A stretch of 24,642 bases of DNA from Suilimivivens sp964402925 (GTDB lineage: Bacteria; Bacillota; Clostridia; Lachnospirales; Lachnospiraceae). A program made the translations under genes and the position numbers. The stretch lies in the NCBI GenBank assembly GCA_964402925.1, contig CAYOED010000055.1:1-24642 (forward strand), in the 5' to 3' direction. Of this stretch, positions 6,761 through 14,856 are shown one piece after another. The notes below the pieces were generated by a model, which did no database searches, was not told the origin of the DNA, and saw only the letters and a program-made list of their open reading frames with translations. How positions within the stretch are numbered: position 1 is the stretch's first letter; every line of letters starts with the position of its first letter.

Positions 6761-7315
6761 ATGATATATTTAGAAACGGAACGTTTAATTTTAAGGGATT
6801 ACCGTGAAGATGACTTTAACGAATATTATCGATTAAAAACGGATTCCAAAACCATGTATTATTTGCAGGATATCCAATTACATACGAAAGAAGAAGCTTA
6901 TGAAGATTTCCATAAGGTTTTGGAGGATATGTTAAAATCTGACAGAAAGTTTTATTTCATGCATATGGAACTAAAGGATTCGCATGAGCAAGTTGGGAGT
7001 GCTGGGTATACGGTAATGAACGATACTCCTGTTGGAAAAATTGTTGGTGCGGGGTACTTTATTTATCCAAAGTTTTGGGGAAAAGGATATACAACGGAAG
7101 CCTTCCGGCGGGTTTTAGAGTTTGCATTTTGTAATAATAACGTATACAGAGTATCTACAGGATGTTTAGCTGAAAATATAGGTTCTGAAAGAGTAATGCA
7201 AAAATGCGGCTTGATAAAGGAAGCAGAGCATATTGATCATGAATGGCATGATGGAAAAATGAAAACACGATTGGAGTATCGATTATTAAAAAGAGAGTGG
7301 GGACAGATAAAATAA
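6761..7315 (+). CDS. GNAT-family N-acetyltransferase (RimJ/RimL type)
   Basis: A 184-residue acetyl-CoA-dependent acetyltransferase. It starts with the family opening LETERLILRDYREDDF. The CoA-binding motif A is visible near residues 99-115 (YFIYPKFWGKGYTTEAF), and motif B contains NIGSERVMQKCGL (139-151). Length and motif order fit RimJ/RimL-like enzymes that acetylate ribosomal protein N-termini, small amines or antibiotics; substrate cannot be told from sequence. GGAAGGAAG lies about ten bases before the chosen ATG. Another ATG at 6754 is out of frame. Its stop codon falls at the edge of a direct repeat that recurs after the following efflux operon. It appears to be a single-gene unit. Confidence 0.88.
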   Translation: MIYLETERLILRDYREDDFNEYYRLKTDSKTMYYLQDIQLHTKEEAYEDFHKVLEDMLKSDRKFYFMHMELKDSHEQVGSAGYTVMNDTPVGKIVGAGYFIYPKFWGKGYTTEAFRRVLEFAFCNNNVYRVSTGCLAENIGSERVMQKCGLIKEAEHIDHEWHDGKMKTRLEYRLLKREWGQIK

Positions 7316-7352
7316 TAAACTGTATTTTTAAGTAAATGTTCCATGTGAGGAT
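7314..7352 (+). repeat. Left copy of direct repeat flanking the TetR-MFS operon
   Basis: This ~39-base stretch begins AATAAACTG, contains TAAATGTTCC and ends AGGAT. It recurs at 9370-9408 with about five mismatches or indels. It overlaps the stop codon of the acetyltransferase gene and lies before the TetR promoter. Confidence 0.65.
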
Positions 7353-7378
7353 AGCAACAGATACGCATTTGAAAGCTG

Positions 7379-7407
7379 TTGACATGGAGTGTGGGTTCTT
7401 GTATAAT
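7379..7407 (+). promoter_or_regulatory. Consensus sigma-A promoter of the TetR-MFS operon
   Basis: TTGACA (7379-7384) and TATAAT (7402-7407) are both perfect consensus hexamers separated by exactly 17 bases. The palindromic operator at 7410-7430 begins two bases after the -10 box, over the expected transcription start. Confidence 0.9.
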
Positions 7408-7409
7408 AA

Positions 7410-7430
7410 TTATTGACTCAGAGTCAATAA
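7410..7430. promoter_or_regulatory. TetR operator, perfect palindrome
   Basis: Half-site TTATTGACTC (7410-7419), a central A at 7420, and the exact reverse complement GAGTCAATAA (7421-7430). It covers the predicted transcription start, 22 bases before the TTG start of the TetR gene. Binding there would block RNA polymerase, so the TetR protein probably represses itself and the transporter. Confidence 0.88.
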
Positions 7431-7452
7431 CTGTGCAGGGAGATAGATAAAG

Positions 7453-8106
7453 TTGGCAAGACCAGTAAAAAAAACGCCAGAACAATGGAAAAGAGAGATT
7501 TTGGATGCGGCGAAAGCGTTATTTTTATCAAAAGGATATGACGAAACTTCCATCACGGATATTATGGAATTGGCAGGGGGAGCGAAAGGGATGTTTTATC
7601 GCTTTTTTCAGAGTAAGGAGGAAGTCATGCATGCATTAGGGGATTGGATGTTTTTTGAAAATAATCCCTTTGAGGCAGTCAGGGCGCGTTCTGACCTGAA
7701 CGGGCTGCAGAAGATTCGAGAAGTGTTCGTGCTTGACAGAGCCGACGAAGAAAGAGAAGAGATCAATACGCAGGCAATTGCTATCCTGAAAGACCCGCGC
7801 ATTTTGGTGGCAGCGGTGGAAGCGAACCGGCGGTTGCTGACTCCGTTATGGTTCGAATTGATTGAGGAAGGCAGGCGCGACGGCTCTATCCAGACAGAAT
7901 ATGCAAAAGAACTTTCTGAACTGCTCCCGCTTATCAATTTTTGGCTGATGCCCACTGTGTTTCCGGCTGATATGGAAGAGATTAGGCATAAGTGCCGATT
8001 TATAGCGGAGGTACTTTCTGCAATGGGGCTTCCGATTATAGACAAGGTTATGTATGAGAGAATGGAAAATATATTGGGGAAATTTGTGGAAGATGGCAGG
8101 AAATAG
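7453..8106 (+). CDS. TetR/AcrR-family transcriptional repressor
   Basis: A 217-residue one-component regulator. The N-terminal helix-turn-helix spans about residues 12-58 (ILDAAKALFLSKGYDETS, ITDIMELAGGAKGMFYRFF, SKEEV); the C-terminal helical region is the ligand-binding and dimerisation domain. The start is TTG at 7453, with AGGGAGA about ten bases upstream; the next in-frame Met would remove the DNA-binding domain. The leader holds a consensus promoter and a 10-1-10 palindrome, so autorepression is expected. The MFS gene begins three bases after its stop, a typical regulator-efflux operon induced by the pump's substrate. The inducer is unknown. Confidence 0.92.
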   Translation: MARPVKKTPEQWKREILDAAKALFLSKGYDETSITDIMELAGGAKGMFYRFFQSKEEVMHALGDWMFFENNPFEAVRARSDLNGLQKIREVFVLDRADEEREEINTQAIAILKDPRILVAAVEANRRLLTPLWFELIEEGRRDGSIQTEYAKELSELLPLINFWLMPTVFPADMEEIRHKCRFIAEVLSAMGLPIIDKVMYERMENILGKFVEDGRK

Positions 8107-8109
8107 TCT

Positions 8110-9390
8110 ATGGAACAGAAACTGTTTACGAAAAATTTTTTACTCCTTATACTGGGGCAGGTAAGTTCTTTGTTTGGCAATTACATATTAAGACTGGCAC
8201 TGTCCATGTATGTGCTGGAAGTGACAGGGTCAGCGACCGTATTTGCTGGGATTTTATCTGTTGCAGTAATTCCGACTATTCTTTTGTCACCTCTTGGCGG
8301 TATCCTTGCTGATCGGGCAGACAGGAGGAATATTATGGTTGCATTGGATACTTTGACGGGGATGGCAGTTTTGTGTGCAGCAGTGTTTCTGTTCGAAAAC
8401 AATGCTGTTACCGTAATCAGCAGTCTGCTTATTGTGCTCTCTGTTTTTGGGGCGTTTGAAACACCTACGGTACAGGCGTGTATTCCTCAGATGTTGGCAG
8501 GTGAGAATATTATCAGGGGAAATGCAGTTGTGAACCAGGTGGCATCCATTTCTTATTTGATGGCTCCTATGATGGGCGGTATTCTGTATGCGGCATTTGG
8601 ATTAAAGCCCGTGATGTATGCAAGTGTTATCTGTTTCCTTATTACAGCGTTATTTGAGTGCTTTATAAGATTGGGGTATCAGCCTAGAGAGTATAAGGGG
8701 AATATTATTTCCATGGTAAAGAATGATTTCTTTAGTAGTATCAGATTTATTATGAAGGAGCAGCCAGATATCACAAAGATGCTGCTTCTGACAGCACTCT
8801 CACGTTTCTTTGTTATGGGTGTTATGTTGGTAGGACTTCCCTATATTGTGCGGGCGATTCTTGAGTTGGATGTAAAATATTATGGTGGGGCGGAAAGTGC
8901 GTTGGCAGTTGCCACTATTTTAGGGAGTATCATTGCAGGCTTCTTTACAGGGAAACTAAAATTTGGCAGATTGTCGTTTTTGCTTGCGGCGATTGGTATT
9001 TGTATCATTCCTGCCGGGGGGATATTTCTTTTCCCATCCAGTACGGTTATTAGATACACTGTGAATGTGATTGCTTTCTGCGGCATGCAGATTACAATTA
9101 GTATTTTTTCTATTTTTGCAGTGTCGATGATCCAACAAAATACGCCGGATCATATGATTGGGAAAGTGATGGCTTATACATCTGCCATTACTTTGTGCGC
9201 TCAACCGATTGGACAAATGGCTTATGGATTTTTGTTCGACGGATTCAGTGAGACGGTTTATTTTGTGCTGATTCTTACGGGCATAACGGTATGTATAATC
9301 GGGTTGCTTTCTGGAGGGTTTTTTAGGAAACTGGAAGAGAAGCAGAAAAAGTCCGATTTCATGCAAAACAATAAACTGCATTTTAAATAA
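8110..9390 (+). CDS. MFS efflux transporter (MFS_3/Mef-like)
   Basis: A 426-residue inner-membrane protein with about 12 hydrophobic segments. The loop between segments 2 and 3 carries a motif-A-like GGILADRADRRNIM, and the overall pattern (FGNYILRLALSMYVLEVTG near the N-terminus, a conserved IPQML near mid-first half) is that of the MFS_3 group, which includes macrolide-efflux proteins. It would export a toxic compound by proton antiport. Its expression is tied to the TetR gene three bases upstream. The last ~7 residues (NNKLHFK) are encoded inside the right-hand copy of the flanking direct repeat, so the C-terminus may have been altered when the module was acquired. Substrate not predictable. 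Confidence 0.9.
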   Translation: MEQKLFTKNFLLLILGQVSSLFGNYILRLALSMYVLEVTGSATVFAGILSVAVIPTILLSPLGGILADRADRRNIMVALDTLTGMAVLCAAVFLFENNAVTVISSLLIVLSVFGAFETPTVQACIPQMLAGENIIRGNAVVNQVASISYLMAPMMGGILYAAFGLKPVMYASVICFLITALFECFIRLGYQPREYKGNIISMVKNDFFSSIRFIMKEQPDITKMLLLTALSRFFVMGVMLVGLPYIVRAILELDVKYYGGAESALAVATILGSIIAGFFTGKLKFGRLSFLLAAIGICIIPAGGIFLFPSSTVIRYTVNVIAFCGMQITISIFSIFAVSMIQQNTPDHMIGKVMAYTSAITLCAQPIGQMAYGFLFDGFSETVYFVLILTGITVCIIGLLSGGFFRKLEEKQKKSDFMQNNKLHFK

Positions 9391-9408
9391 ATGTTCCGTG
9401 TAAGGAAT
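9370..9408 (+). repeat. Right copy of direct repeat flanking the TetR-MFS operon
   Basis: Imperfect copy of 7314-7352, sharing AATAAACTG, ATTTT, TAAATGTTCC and AGGA blocks in the same order and orientation. It covers the last codons and stop of the MFS gene. The bases outside the repeats are unlike each other, so the similarity is confined to about 39 bases. Confidence 0.65.
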
Positions 9409-9468
9409 GTGGAAATAAATGTTAGCATTAGAAAATCTCCTCTCCTAAATATTTGTCATGTGGGACGA

Positions 9469-9774
9469 CTAAACACTTTTCGATAGACTTCCAATAGCTA
9501 TTGTAAAGGTTTTTTGTGCTACGCCATAGCTTTCTTTCGTATCAAATTCCCAATAAAGCATATACTTAACGCTTTTTACAATGCGAGTGATTTTAAGAGG
9601 GGGAAGCCCTTCCTTAATTTGCTCCATATCTATGTGATACCCCCTTTTAATAAACCGAAGTAAAAGCAATCCTTCTTGTTTTTCCAAAAAGCTTTTAGCT
9701 TCAAGCATTAGTGCTTCAAATTCCTCCACTTTTTGCGGCTTGACTTGATAAATACATATTTCAGTAAATGACAT
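9469..9774 (-). CDS. Dimeric alpha/beta-barrel (ABM-like) protein
   Basis: A 101-residue soluble protein with an excellent ribosome site: AAGGAGGA eight bases before the ATG. The opening FTEICIYQVKPQKVEEFEAL followed by a helix and then strands (EGLLLLRFIKRG, YMLYWEFDTKESYGVA) matches the ferredoxin-like fold of antibiotic-biosynthesis-monooxygenase-like and stress-responsive A/B-barrel proteins. These form dimers; functions range from small-molecule oxidation to haem binding, and many have no known activity. No strict catalytic motif is seen. It may be co-transcribed with the small membrane protein gene upstream at 9875-10138. The fold assignment is moderately sure; the role is unknown. Confidence 0.7.
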   Translation of the reverse strand: MSFTEICIYQVKPQKVEEFEALMLEAKSFLEKQEGLLLLRFIKRGYHIDMEQIKEGLPPLKITRIVKSVKYMLYWEFDTKESYGVAQKTFTIAIGSLSKSV

Positions 9775-9874
9775 TTTTAGTTCCTCCTTAGTTTCATTTT
9801 AATATTAGGAATATTACATAAGCATGTCGTATTCCTCTTTTTATCTTCTAAAAAAATCATTGCAAGAATACCTA

Positions 9875-10138
9875 TCAAGAGTAAATCAGTAATACAAGAT
9901 AGTAAATGACAAATATCAGATTGCTCCATCCACCGCATACAATAATATGTATTCCTTTTGGCAATTTTTTTATTAGCGGCAGTAGCAGATAGAGAATTCC
10001 CTGTGTAATAACTGCAAAACAATTCGGTAACATTGTCCAACCACAAATTATGCAAATCAATAGAATTAACAAACCGATACTCTGAAACAGGAGTGAAAAT
10101 TTATTGATAAGTGAGAAATACCGAATAACAGTATCCAT
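9875..10138 (-). CDS. Small membrane protein, possibly frameshifted
   Basis: An 87-residue very hydrophobic protein with about three membrane segments (GLLILLICIICGW, then QGILYLLLPLIKKL, then NLIFVIYYLVLLIY). The ribosome site is weak (AAAGG close to the ATG). Just past its stop, a neighbouring frame continues with another membrane-like segment and a basic tail (DLLLIGILAMIFLEDKKRN) ending at 9777, three bases before the next gene's start. A single-base slip near 9877-9905 would join the two into a ~120-residue, four-helix protein. No long homopolymer is present there to explain a sequencing error. The family is not recognised; the gene may be decaying. Confidence 0.45.
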   Translation of the reverse strand: MDTVIRYFSLINKFSLLFQSIGLLILLICIICGWTMLPNCFAVITQGILYLLLPLIKKLPKGIHIIVCGGWSNLIFVIYYLVLLIYS

Positions 10139-10220
10139 AGCCTTTTATCGTCCAGTTTTCCAATAAGTCCGAGATATGCACAATGACTATGGTACGTTCG
10201 ATTGTTCAAGATTTTCTATT

Positions 10221-10328
10221 TTAAGCTTGTAGACACATAAGTATAAGAAGCAAAAATATTACCGCCAAAGATTTCGTAGCTGGAAACCCGCAGAATACTT
10301 TCTTCGTCACTTTTTTTAAGTGATACAT
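10221..10328 (-). CDS. Possible 35-residue single-helix membrane peptide
   Basis: A perfect AGGAGG (10339-10344, minus strand) lies ten bases before an ATG that opens a 35-codon frame. The product has a lysine-rich N-terminus (MYHLKKVTKKVF) and a hydrophobic C-terminal half (SLAVIFLLLILMCLQA), the layout of small membrane peptides, some of which are toxins or stress peptides. An overlapping frame (stop at 10216) also reads plausibly, so this could be a gene remnant instead. The rest of 10139-10563 has a promoter at 10453-10481 and nothing else I can support. Confidence 0.3.
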   Translation of the reverse strand: MYHLKKVTKKVFCGFPATKSLAVIFLLLILMCLQA

Positions 10329-10452
10329 GGAGAAAATACCTCCTGAACGCAATATTGTAATACATCTTTAATAGTAAAGGGAAATGGAGATTTTTGCAAT
10401 ATATCATAGACAGAGCATAATTTTTATATAGATTGGTTTGATAGACACAGGC

Positions 10453-10481
10453 TTGAGTTTGCTTTCGGTTCTGTATATAAT
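10453..10481 (+). promoter_or_regulatory. Promoter for the amylosucrase-like gene
   Basis: TTGAGT (10453-10458), 17-base spacer, TATAAT (10476-10481). The leader is about 75 bases to the ATG at 10564. I see no clear LacI-type palindrome in it. Confidence 0.7.
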
Positions 10482-10563
10482 GAAAGAGCAAAGACTTGGT
10501 CTGTGCGCAGAATGAAGGCTATGATCCGTTGTCTTCCAGAAGCACAGGAAGGGAGATATAACG

Positions 10564-12417
10564 ATGGAACAGATTAAAAAGAAATTTGGACTTGAGCTCT
10601 TTCAAAAAAGATTGGAACGCCATCACGATGAACTGCGCTGGCTTTACATGGAATTATATGAAAATGATTCTATGTTTGCTGAACTTTGCAATCATCTGAG
10701 CCGGTTCTATCTGGAGAGAAATAAGGAATTGAAGATGCGGGATGCACAGCGGGAGGCAAATCAAGACTGGTATAAACAAAATGATATGCTTGGAATGATG
10801 TTTTATATTGATAATTTTGCAGGAAATATGCAGGGCGTGGAGTCGAGACTGGATTATATTGAGCAGTGCAATGTCAATTATATCCACCTGATGCCGTTTC
10901 TGGATACACCAAAAGGACGCTCAGACGGAGGATATGCAGTGTCAGATTTCCGCAAGGTGCAGGATAAGCTGGGGACCATGGAGGATCTGGACAGCTTGAC
11001 AGCTGCCTGCCATCAAAAAGGAATCAATGTGTGCATGGATTTTGTCATGAACCATACGTCAGAGGAACATGAATGGGCAAAAAAGGCGCGTCAGGGAGAC
11101 GGGGAGTACATGAGCCGATACTTTTTCTTTGACAACGGGGATGAGCCGGCACAGTATGAAAGGACAGTGCCGCAGGTATTTCCCACGACTGCGCCGGGGA
11201 ATTTTACGTGGCTTGAAGATGCAGGGCATTATGTGATGACCACATTTTATCCATATCAGTGGGATTTAAACTACAGAAATCCAAGAGTGTTCAACGAAAT
11301 GATGTACAATTTTCTCTATCTTGCCAATCGGGGAATAGACATCATCCGCATTGATGCTGTGCCGTATATCTGGAAGGAGTTAAATACCTCATGCAGAAAC
11401 CTTCCGCAAGTCCACACGATTGTGCGCATGATGCGCATGATCAGTGAGGTGGTATGTCCGGGGGTTCTGCTGCTGGGGGAAGTGGTCATGGAACCGGAAA
11501 AAGTGACTCCCTATTTCGGCACTGTGGAGAAGCCGGAATGTCATATGCTCTATAATGTTACCACCATGGCGACTACATGGCATACAGTGGCAACGAGAGA
11601 TGTCAAACTGCTGAAAAGACAGCTTGATATTGTGAATGCACTGCCCAAGGAGTATGTATTTTTAAATTATCTTCGCTGCCATGATGATATCGGATGGGGG
11701 CTTGATTATGGAACTCTGATGCTGGACGGTATTGGGGAGCGGAGTCATAAGCAGTATTTGAACGATTATTTTCAGGGATATACGGGAGGAAGTAATAGCC
11801 GCGGCGAACTCTACAATGCGGATCCAATTACCGGCGATGCCAGATTCTGCGGAACCACAGCATCCATGTGCGGTGTGGAAAAGGCGGGATTGGAACAGGA
11901 TGAGTGTGCGATGGAGAAGGCTGTCAGACTGGATCTGATGCTTCATGCATATATGTTCATGCAATCGGGGATTCCGGTGCTGTACAGCGGCGATGAAATC
12001 GGACAGATTAATGACTATACTTATAAAGATGATTTGGACAAAGCAGCAGATTCCCGGTATATCCATCGCGGAGCATTTAACTGGAAACTGGCAGAGCGTA
12101 TTCAGGATAATACTGCCCTGGAGGGCAAAATCTTCCAGGGATTGAAGCGTTTGGAAGAGATTCGGAAAACGGAAAAAGTATTTGTATCGAAAGCTGACAC
12201 ATGGACGATTGAAGCATGGGATCAATCTGTATTATGTATAGGCAGGTACTATGAGGGCGAGAAAATCATAGGATTATTTAATTTCAGTGAATATGATAAG
12301 ACTGCATGGATCAATGAGACAGACGGTGATTATGTGGAACTGATTTCGGGAAATGAGATAAAACCAATTGGAGTCAATATACCTGCATATGGATTTTATT
12401 ATTTGAAGAAGAAATAA
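10564..12417 (+). CDS. Amylosucrase-like GH13 glucosyltransferase/sucrose hydrolase
   Basis: A 617-residue cytoplasmic alpha-amylase-family enzyme. The helical N-terminal region (RLERHHDELRWLYMELY) and the SDGGYAVSDFRKV segment (120-131) are typical of the amylosucrase subfamily (GH13_4), which moves glucose from sucrose to an alpha-1,4-glucan or to water. The four GH13 regions are present: DFVMNH (159-164), GIDIIRIDAV with nucleophile Asp264, LLGEV with acid/base Glu306, and RCHDDIG with His373-Asp374. A beta-domain closes the C-terminus. AAGGGAGA precedes the ATG. A LacI-type regulator follows, suggesting sugar-dependent control. Whether it polymerises or hydrolyses, and whether sucrose is the donor, cannot be decided from sequence. 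Confidence 0.9.
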   Translation: MEQIKKKFGLELFQKRLERHHDELRWLYMELYENDSMFAELCNHLSRFYLERNKELKMRDAQREANQDWYKQNDMLGMMFYIDNFAGNMQGVESRLDYIEQCNVNYIHLMPFLDTPKGRSDGGYAVSDFRKVQDKLGTMEDLDSLTAACHQKGINVCMDFVMNHTSEEHEWAKKARQGDGEYMSRYFFFDNGDEPAQYERTVPQVFPTTAPGNFTWLEDAGHYVMTTFYPYQWDLNYRNPRVFNEMMYNFLYLANRGIDIIRIDAVPYIWKELNTSCRNLPQVHTIVRMMRMISEVVCPGVLLLGEVVMEPEKVTPYFGTVEKPECHMLYNVTTMATTWHTVATRDVKLLKRQLDIVNALPKEYVFLNYLRCHDDIGWGLDYGTLMLDGIGERSHKQYLNDYFQGYTGGSNSRGELYNADPITGDARFCGTTASMCGVEKAGLEQDECAMEKAVRLDLMLHAYMFMQSGIPVLYSGDEIGQINDYTYKDDLDKAADSRYIHRGAFNWKLAERIQDNTALEGKIFQGLKRLEEIRKTEKVFVSKADTWTIEAWDQSVLCIGRYYEGEKIIGLFNFSEYDKTAWINETDGDYVELISGNEIKPIGVNIPAYGFYYLKKK

Positions 12418-12432
12418 AAGCTGTGCTATAAT
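12403..12432 (+). promoter_or_regulatory. Promoter for the LacI-type regulator
   Basis: TTGAAG (12403-12408, inside the last codons of the GH13 gene), an 18-base spacer and TATAAT (12427-12432). The ATG is 39 bases further. It allows the regulator to be made independently of the upstream enzyme gene. Confidence 0.6.
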
Positions 12433-12470
12433 GAGATTTAGTTTCAATATAATGGTAAGGACTGGTACTA

Positions 12471-13454
12471 ATGAATATAGCAGAAATCGCAAAGATGGCA
12501 GGAGTATCTAAAGCAGCTGTTTCACGATATTTTAACAATGGTTATATTTCAGAAGAAAAGAGAGAAGCCATTCATAAAATAGTACAAGAAACGGGGTACA
12601 GACCTTCACTTCAGGCACAGACACTCAGAACCAAAAGAACAAAGATGGTTGGCGTGATTGTGCCTAAGGTTGCATCTGCGTCTATAGGAAGAGTGGTAGA
12701 AGGGATACTTTCGATCTTAAATAAAAACGAATATCAGATGCTTTTGGCGGTTACCCAGAATAATCCGAAAAAAGAATTAGAATATTTATCGGCATTTCGT
12801 GACAAGCAGGTAGACGGTGTCATCTTAATTGCAACGGTCTTTACGACAGAGCACAAGTGCATGTTGAAAGATTTATCTGTCCCGGTGGTCATTGTAGGGC
12901 AGTACCTGTCCGGATACTGTTGTGTGTTCCATGACGATTATCATGCTTCTTATGACCTTACCAGACTGATGCTGGAGAAGGGAAGAAAGAACCTAGGGTA
13001 TATCGGGGCGATACAGCAGGATAAAGCAGTGGGAGAAGAGCGCAGCAGAGGATTTCAGGATGCGGTGAGGGATGCAGGATACGCGCATCTTGCCGGGAAT
13101 CTTGTTGCGGCAGCTTTTACGCTCACATCAGGATATGAGAAAGCAGGAGAATTGCTGGAAAAGTGTGAAAGGTTGGACGGCTTGGTCTGTGCAACGGATA
13201 CAATGGCGGCTGGTGCCCAGCAGTATCTGAGGGAGCATGGCATAAAAGTTCCGGAACAGATTCTTGTGGCAGGGCAGGGGGACTCTGAAATGGCAAGGGT
13301 GACGGTCCCGCCGCTTATTACCGTTCATTATTCCTATGAAAAAAGCGGTGAGATAGCAGTCTCAATGCTTATGGAATTACTGGAAAATAGAAATGGTGTT
13401 ATGAAAGAAGTCAAATTGGGATATCAAATTGTCGATTTGCCATCAGTTCTCTAA
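12471..13454 (+). CDS. LacI/GalR-family transcriptional regulator
   Basis: A 327-residue sugar-responsive repressor. Residues 1-50 are the LacI helix-turn-helix and hinge (MNIAEIAKMAGVSKAAVSRY, then TGYRPS before the hinge), followed by a periplasmic-binding-protein-like effector domain (MVGVIVPKVASASIGRVVEG; DGLVCATDTMAAGA; QGDSEMARVTVPPLITVHYS). Length is standard. Adjacent to an amylosucrase-like gene, this arrangement resembles ScrR-type sucrose regulators, but the effector is inferred from context only. It has its own promoter overlapping the end of the enzyme gene. The MATE gene starts 33 bases after its stop with no terminator between, so regulator and exporter are probably co-transcribed. 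Confidence 0.92.
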   Translation: MNIAEIAKMAGVSKAAVSRYFNNGYISEEKREAIHKIVQETGYRPSLQAQTLRTKRTKMVGVIVPKVASASIGRVVEGILSILNKNEYQMLLAVTQNNPKKELEYLSAFRDKQVDGVILIATVFTTEHKCMLKDLSVPVVIVGQYLSGYCCVFHDDYHASYDLTRLMLEKGRKNLGYIGAIQQDKAVGEERSRGFQDAVRDAGYAHLAGNLVAAAFTLTSGYEKAGELLEKCERLDGLVCATDTMAAGAQQYLREHGIKVPEQILVAGQGDSEMARVTVPPLITVHYSYEKSGEIAVSMLMELLENRNGVMKEVKLGYQIVDLPSVL

Positions 13455-13487
13455 TATACGTTTTCGGAAAGGGAAATCCTATTTACT

Positions 13488-14828
13488 ATGACAGCGATAA
13501 CCGGAACGAAAGACATGACGAGGGGAAATCCGGTTCGTTTATTACTGGCATTTTCCATGCCGCTTATGTTGGGAAACCTGTTTCAACAATTATATACGTT
13601 TGTGGATGCACTCATCGTAGGTCAGTGTGTGAGTGCTAATGCACTGGCAGCTCTGGGTGCCACGGAATGGCTGACTTTCATCATGTTCGGCGTGATTTCG
13701 GGATTGACGCAGGGCTGTTCGATTGTCATTGCCCGGTTTTTTGGAGAAAAGAAGATAGATTTGTTGAGGCAGGCTATTTATGGAGGCTGCTGTATTGCCG
13801 CGGCAGGGGCAGTTGGATTTACTGTGGCGGGATGGATGCTCATAGACCCGGGGCTTCGGATGTTACGGACACCGACAGAGGTGGTTGGGCTGGCGCAGAC
13901 GTATCTGCGGATTCTGTATGCAGGAGTGCCGATTACTTTTCTGTATAACATAGCTGCAGCCATACTGCGGGCGCTTGGCAACAGCCGGAAGCCGCTTCAT
14001 GCGATGACGATAGCGTCCCTGGGCAATATAGTATTTGATATATTGTTCGTGATAATGCTGGATATGGGGATTGCAGGAGCAGCCTTAGGCACTGTATTGG
14101 CGCAGGCTCTGGCAGCGGTTTACTGTGTCATTGCCTTGGGCAGGATAGAAGTATGCCGCCTCGGAAAAGAAAGCAGAGTGATAAACAAGAGCATTTTGCT
14201 GGAGGAGGTCAGGATGGGTGTTCCCATGGGGGTACAGAACATCATTACTGCAGTCGGCGGACTGGTGGTGCAGGCGACAGTCAACAGCTTCGGCATCCTG
14301 TTCCTGACTGGATATGCTGCTGCTAACAAGCTGTATGTGCTGCTGGAGACAGCGGCAACTTCTTATGGACATGGCATTCTGACTTATACGGCACAGAATA
14401 AGGGAAACGGCAGTGGGCGGAGGATACGGAACGGACTTCTTGCAGCATTGCTGATTGGAGTCATAACGGCGATTATAATGTCTGGTATCATGGTCTTCGC
14501 AGGAGGAGATCTTGTAGGGCTTTTTATTAGGGAAACAGAAGGAGGGGCAGGCGAAATGGTACAGGTCGGGTATCGCTATTTGTGCGTGTTGGCATTTGGC
14601 TTTCCGCTGCTATATTGCCTCTATGTGCTTAGATCCTGTATTCAGGGGACGGGAGATACGCTTATTCCCATGCTTTCCAGCTTCGTGCAGGTACTCATGC
14701 GGGTAATGTGCGCTTTGCTTTTGACACGTGTGATTGGAAATGAGGGGGTTTTCTGGGGAGAAGTATGCGCCTGGATTGGGGCAGATCTGCTGCTGACGTT
14801 TACTTTCGTGAGGCGACTGCCCATTTAG
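13488..14828 (+). CDS. MATE-family efflux transporter
   Basis: A 446-residue membrane protein with about 12 hydrophobic segments in two similar halves. The opening MTRGNPVRLLLAFSMPLMLG then NLFQQLYTFVDALIVGQ is the signature of clostridial MATE exporters (Na+ or H+ antiport of cationic drugs or metabolites). The start at 13488 keeps the usual short cytoplasmic leader; its ribosome site (GGGAAA) is weak and far. An internal ATG at 13515 (MTRGNP) is the alternative. It follows the LacI-type gene by 33 bases. Transcription ends at a hairpin that includes the stop codon in its loop. Substrate unknown. Confidence 0.92.
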   Translation: MTAITGTKDMTRGNPVRLLLAFSMPLMLGNLFQQLYTFVDALIVGQCVSANALAALGATEWLTFIMFGVISGLTQGCSIVIARFFGEKKIDLLRQAIYGGCCIAAAGAVGFTVAGWMLIDPGLRMLRTPTEVVGLAQTYLRILYAGVPITFLYNIAAAILRALGNSRKPLHAMTIASLGNIVFDILFVIMLDMGIAGAALGTVLAQALAAVYCVIALGRIEVCRLGKESRVINKSILLEEVRMGVPMGVQNIITAVGGLVVQATVNSFGILFLTGYAAANKLYVLLETAATSYGHGILTYTAQNKGNGSGRRIRNGLLAALLIGVITAIIMSGIMVFAGGDLVGLFIRETEGGAGEMVQVGYRYLCVLAFGFPLLYCLYVLRSCIQGTGDTLIPMLSSFVQVLMRVMCALLLTRVIGNEGVFWGEVCAWIGADLLLTFTFVRRLPI

Positions 14829-14844
14829 TAGGCAGTCGCTGTTT
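14813..14844 (+). terminator. Hairpin terminator containing the MATE stop codon
   Basis: GCGACTGCC (14813-14821) pairs perfectly with GGCAGTCGC (14831-14839); the 9-base loop holds the TAG stop. The following T-run is short (TGTTT), so termination may be partial. It separates the plus-strand cluster from the convergent minus-strand gene. Confidence 0.65.
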
Positions 14845-14856
14845 GCATGATTGGAA

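Noticed and set aside
10216..10491. 91-residue minus-strand frame upstream of the amylosucrase-like gene
   Set aside because: Its N-terminal part overlaps the promoter region of the plus-strand gene and has no ribosome site; only its last ~40 residues look protein-like.
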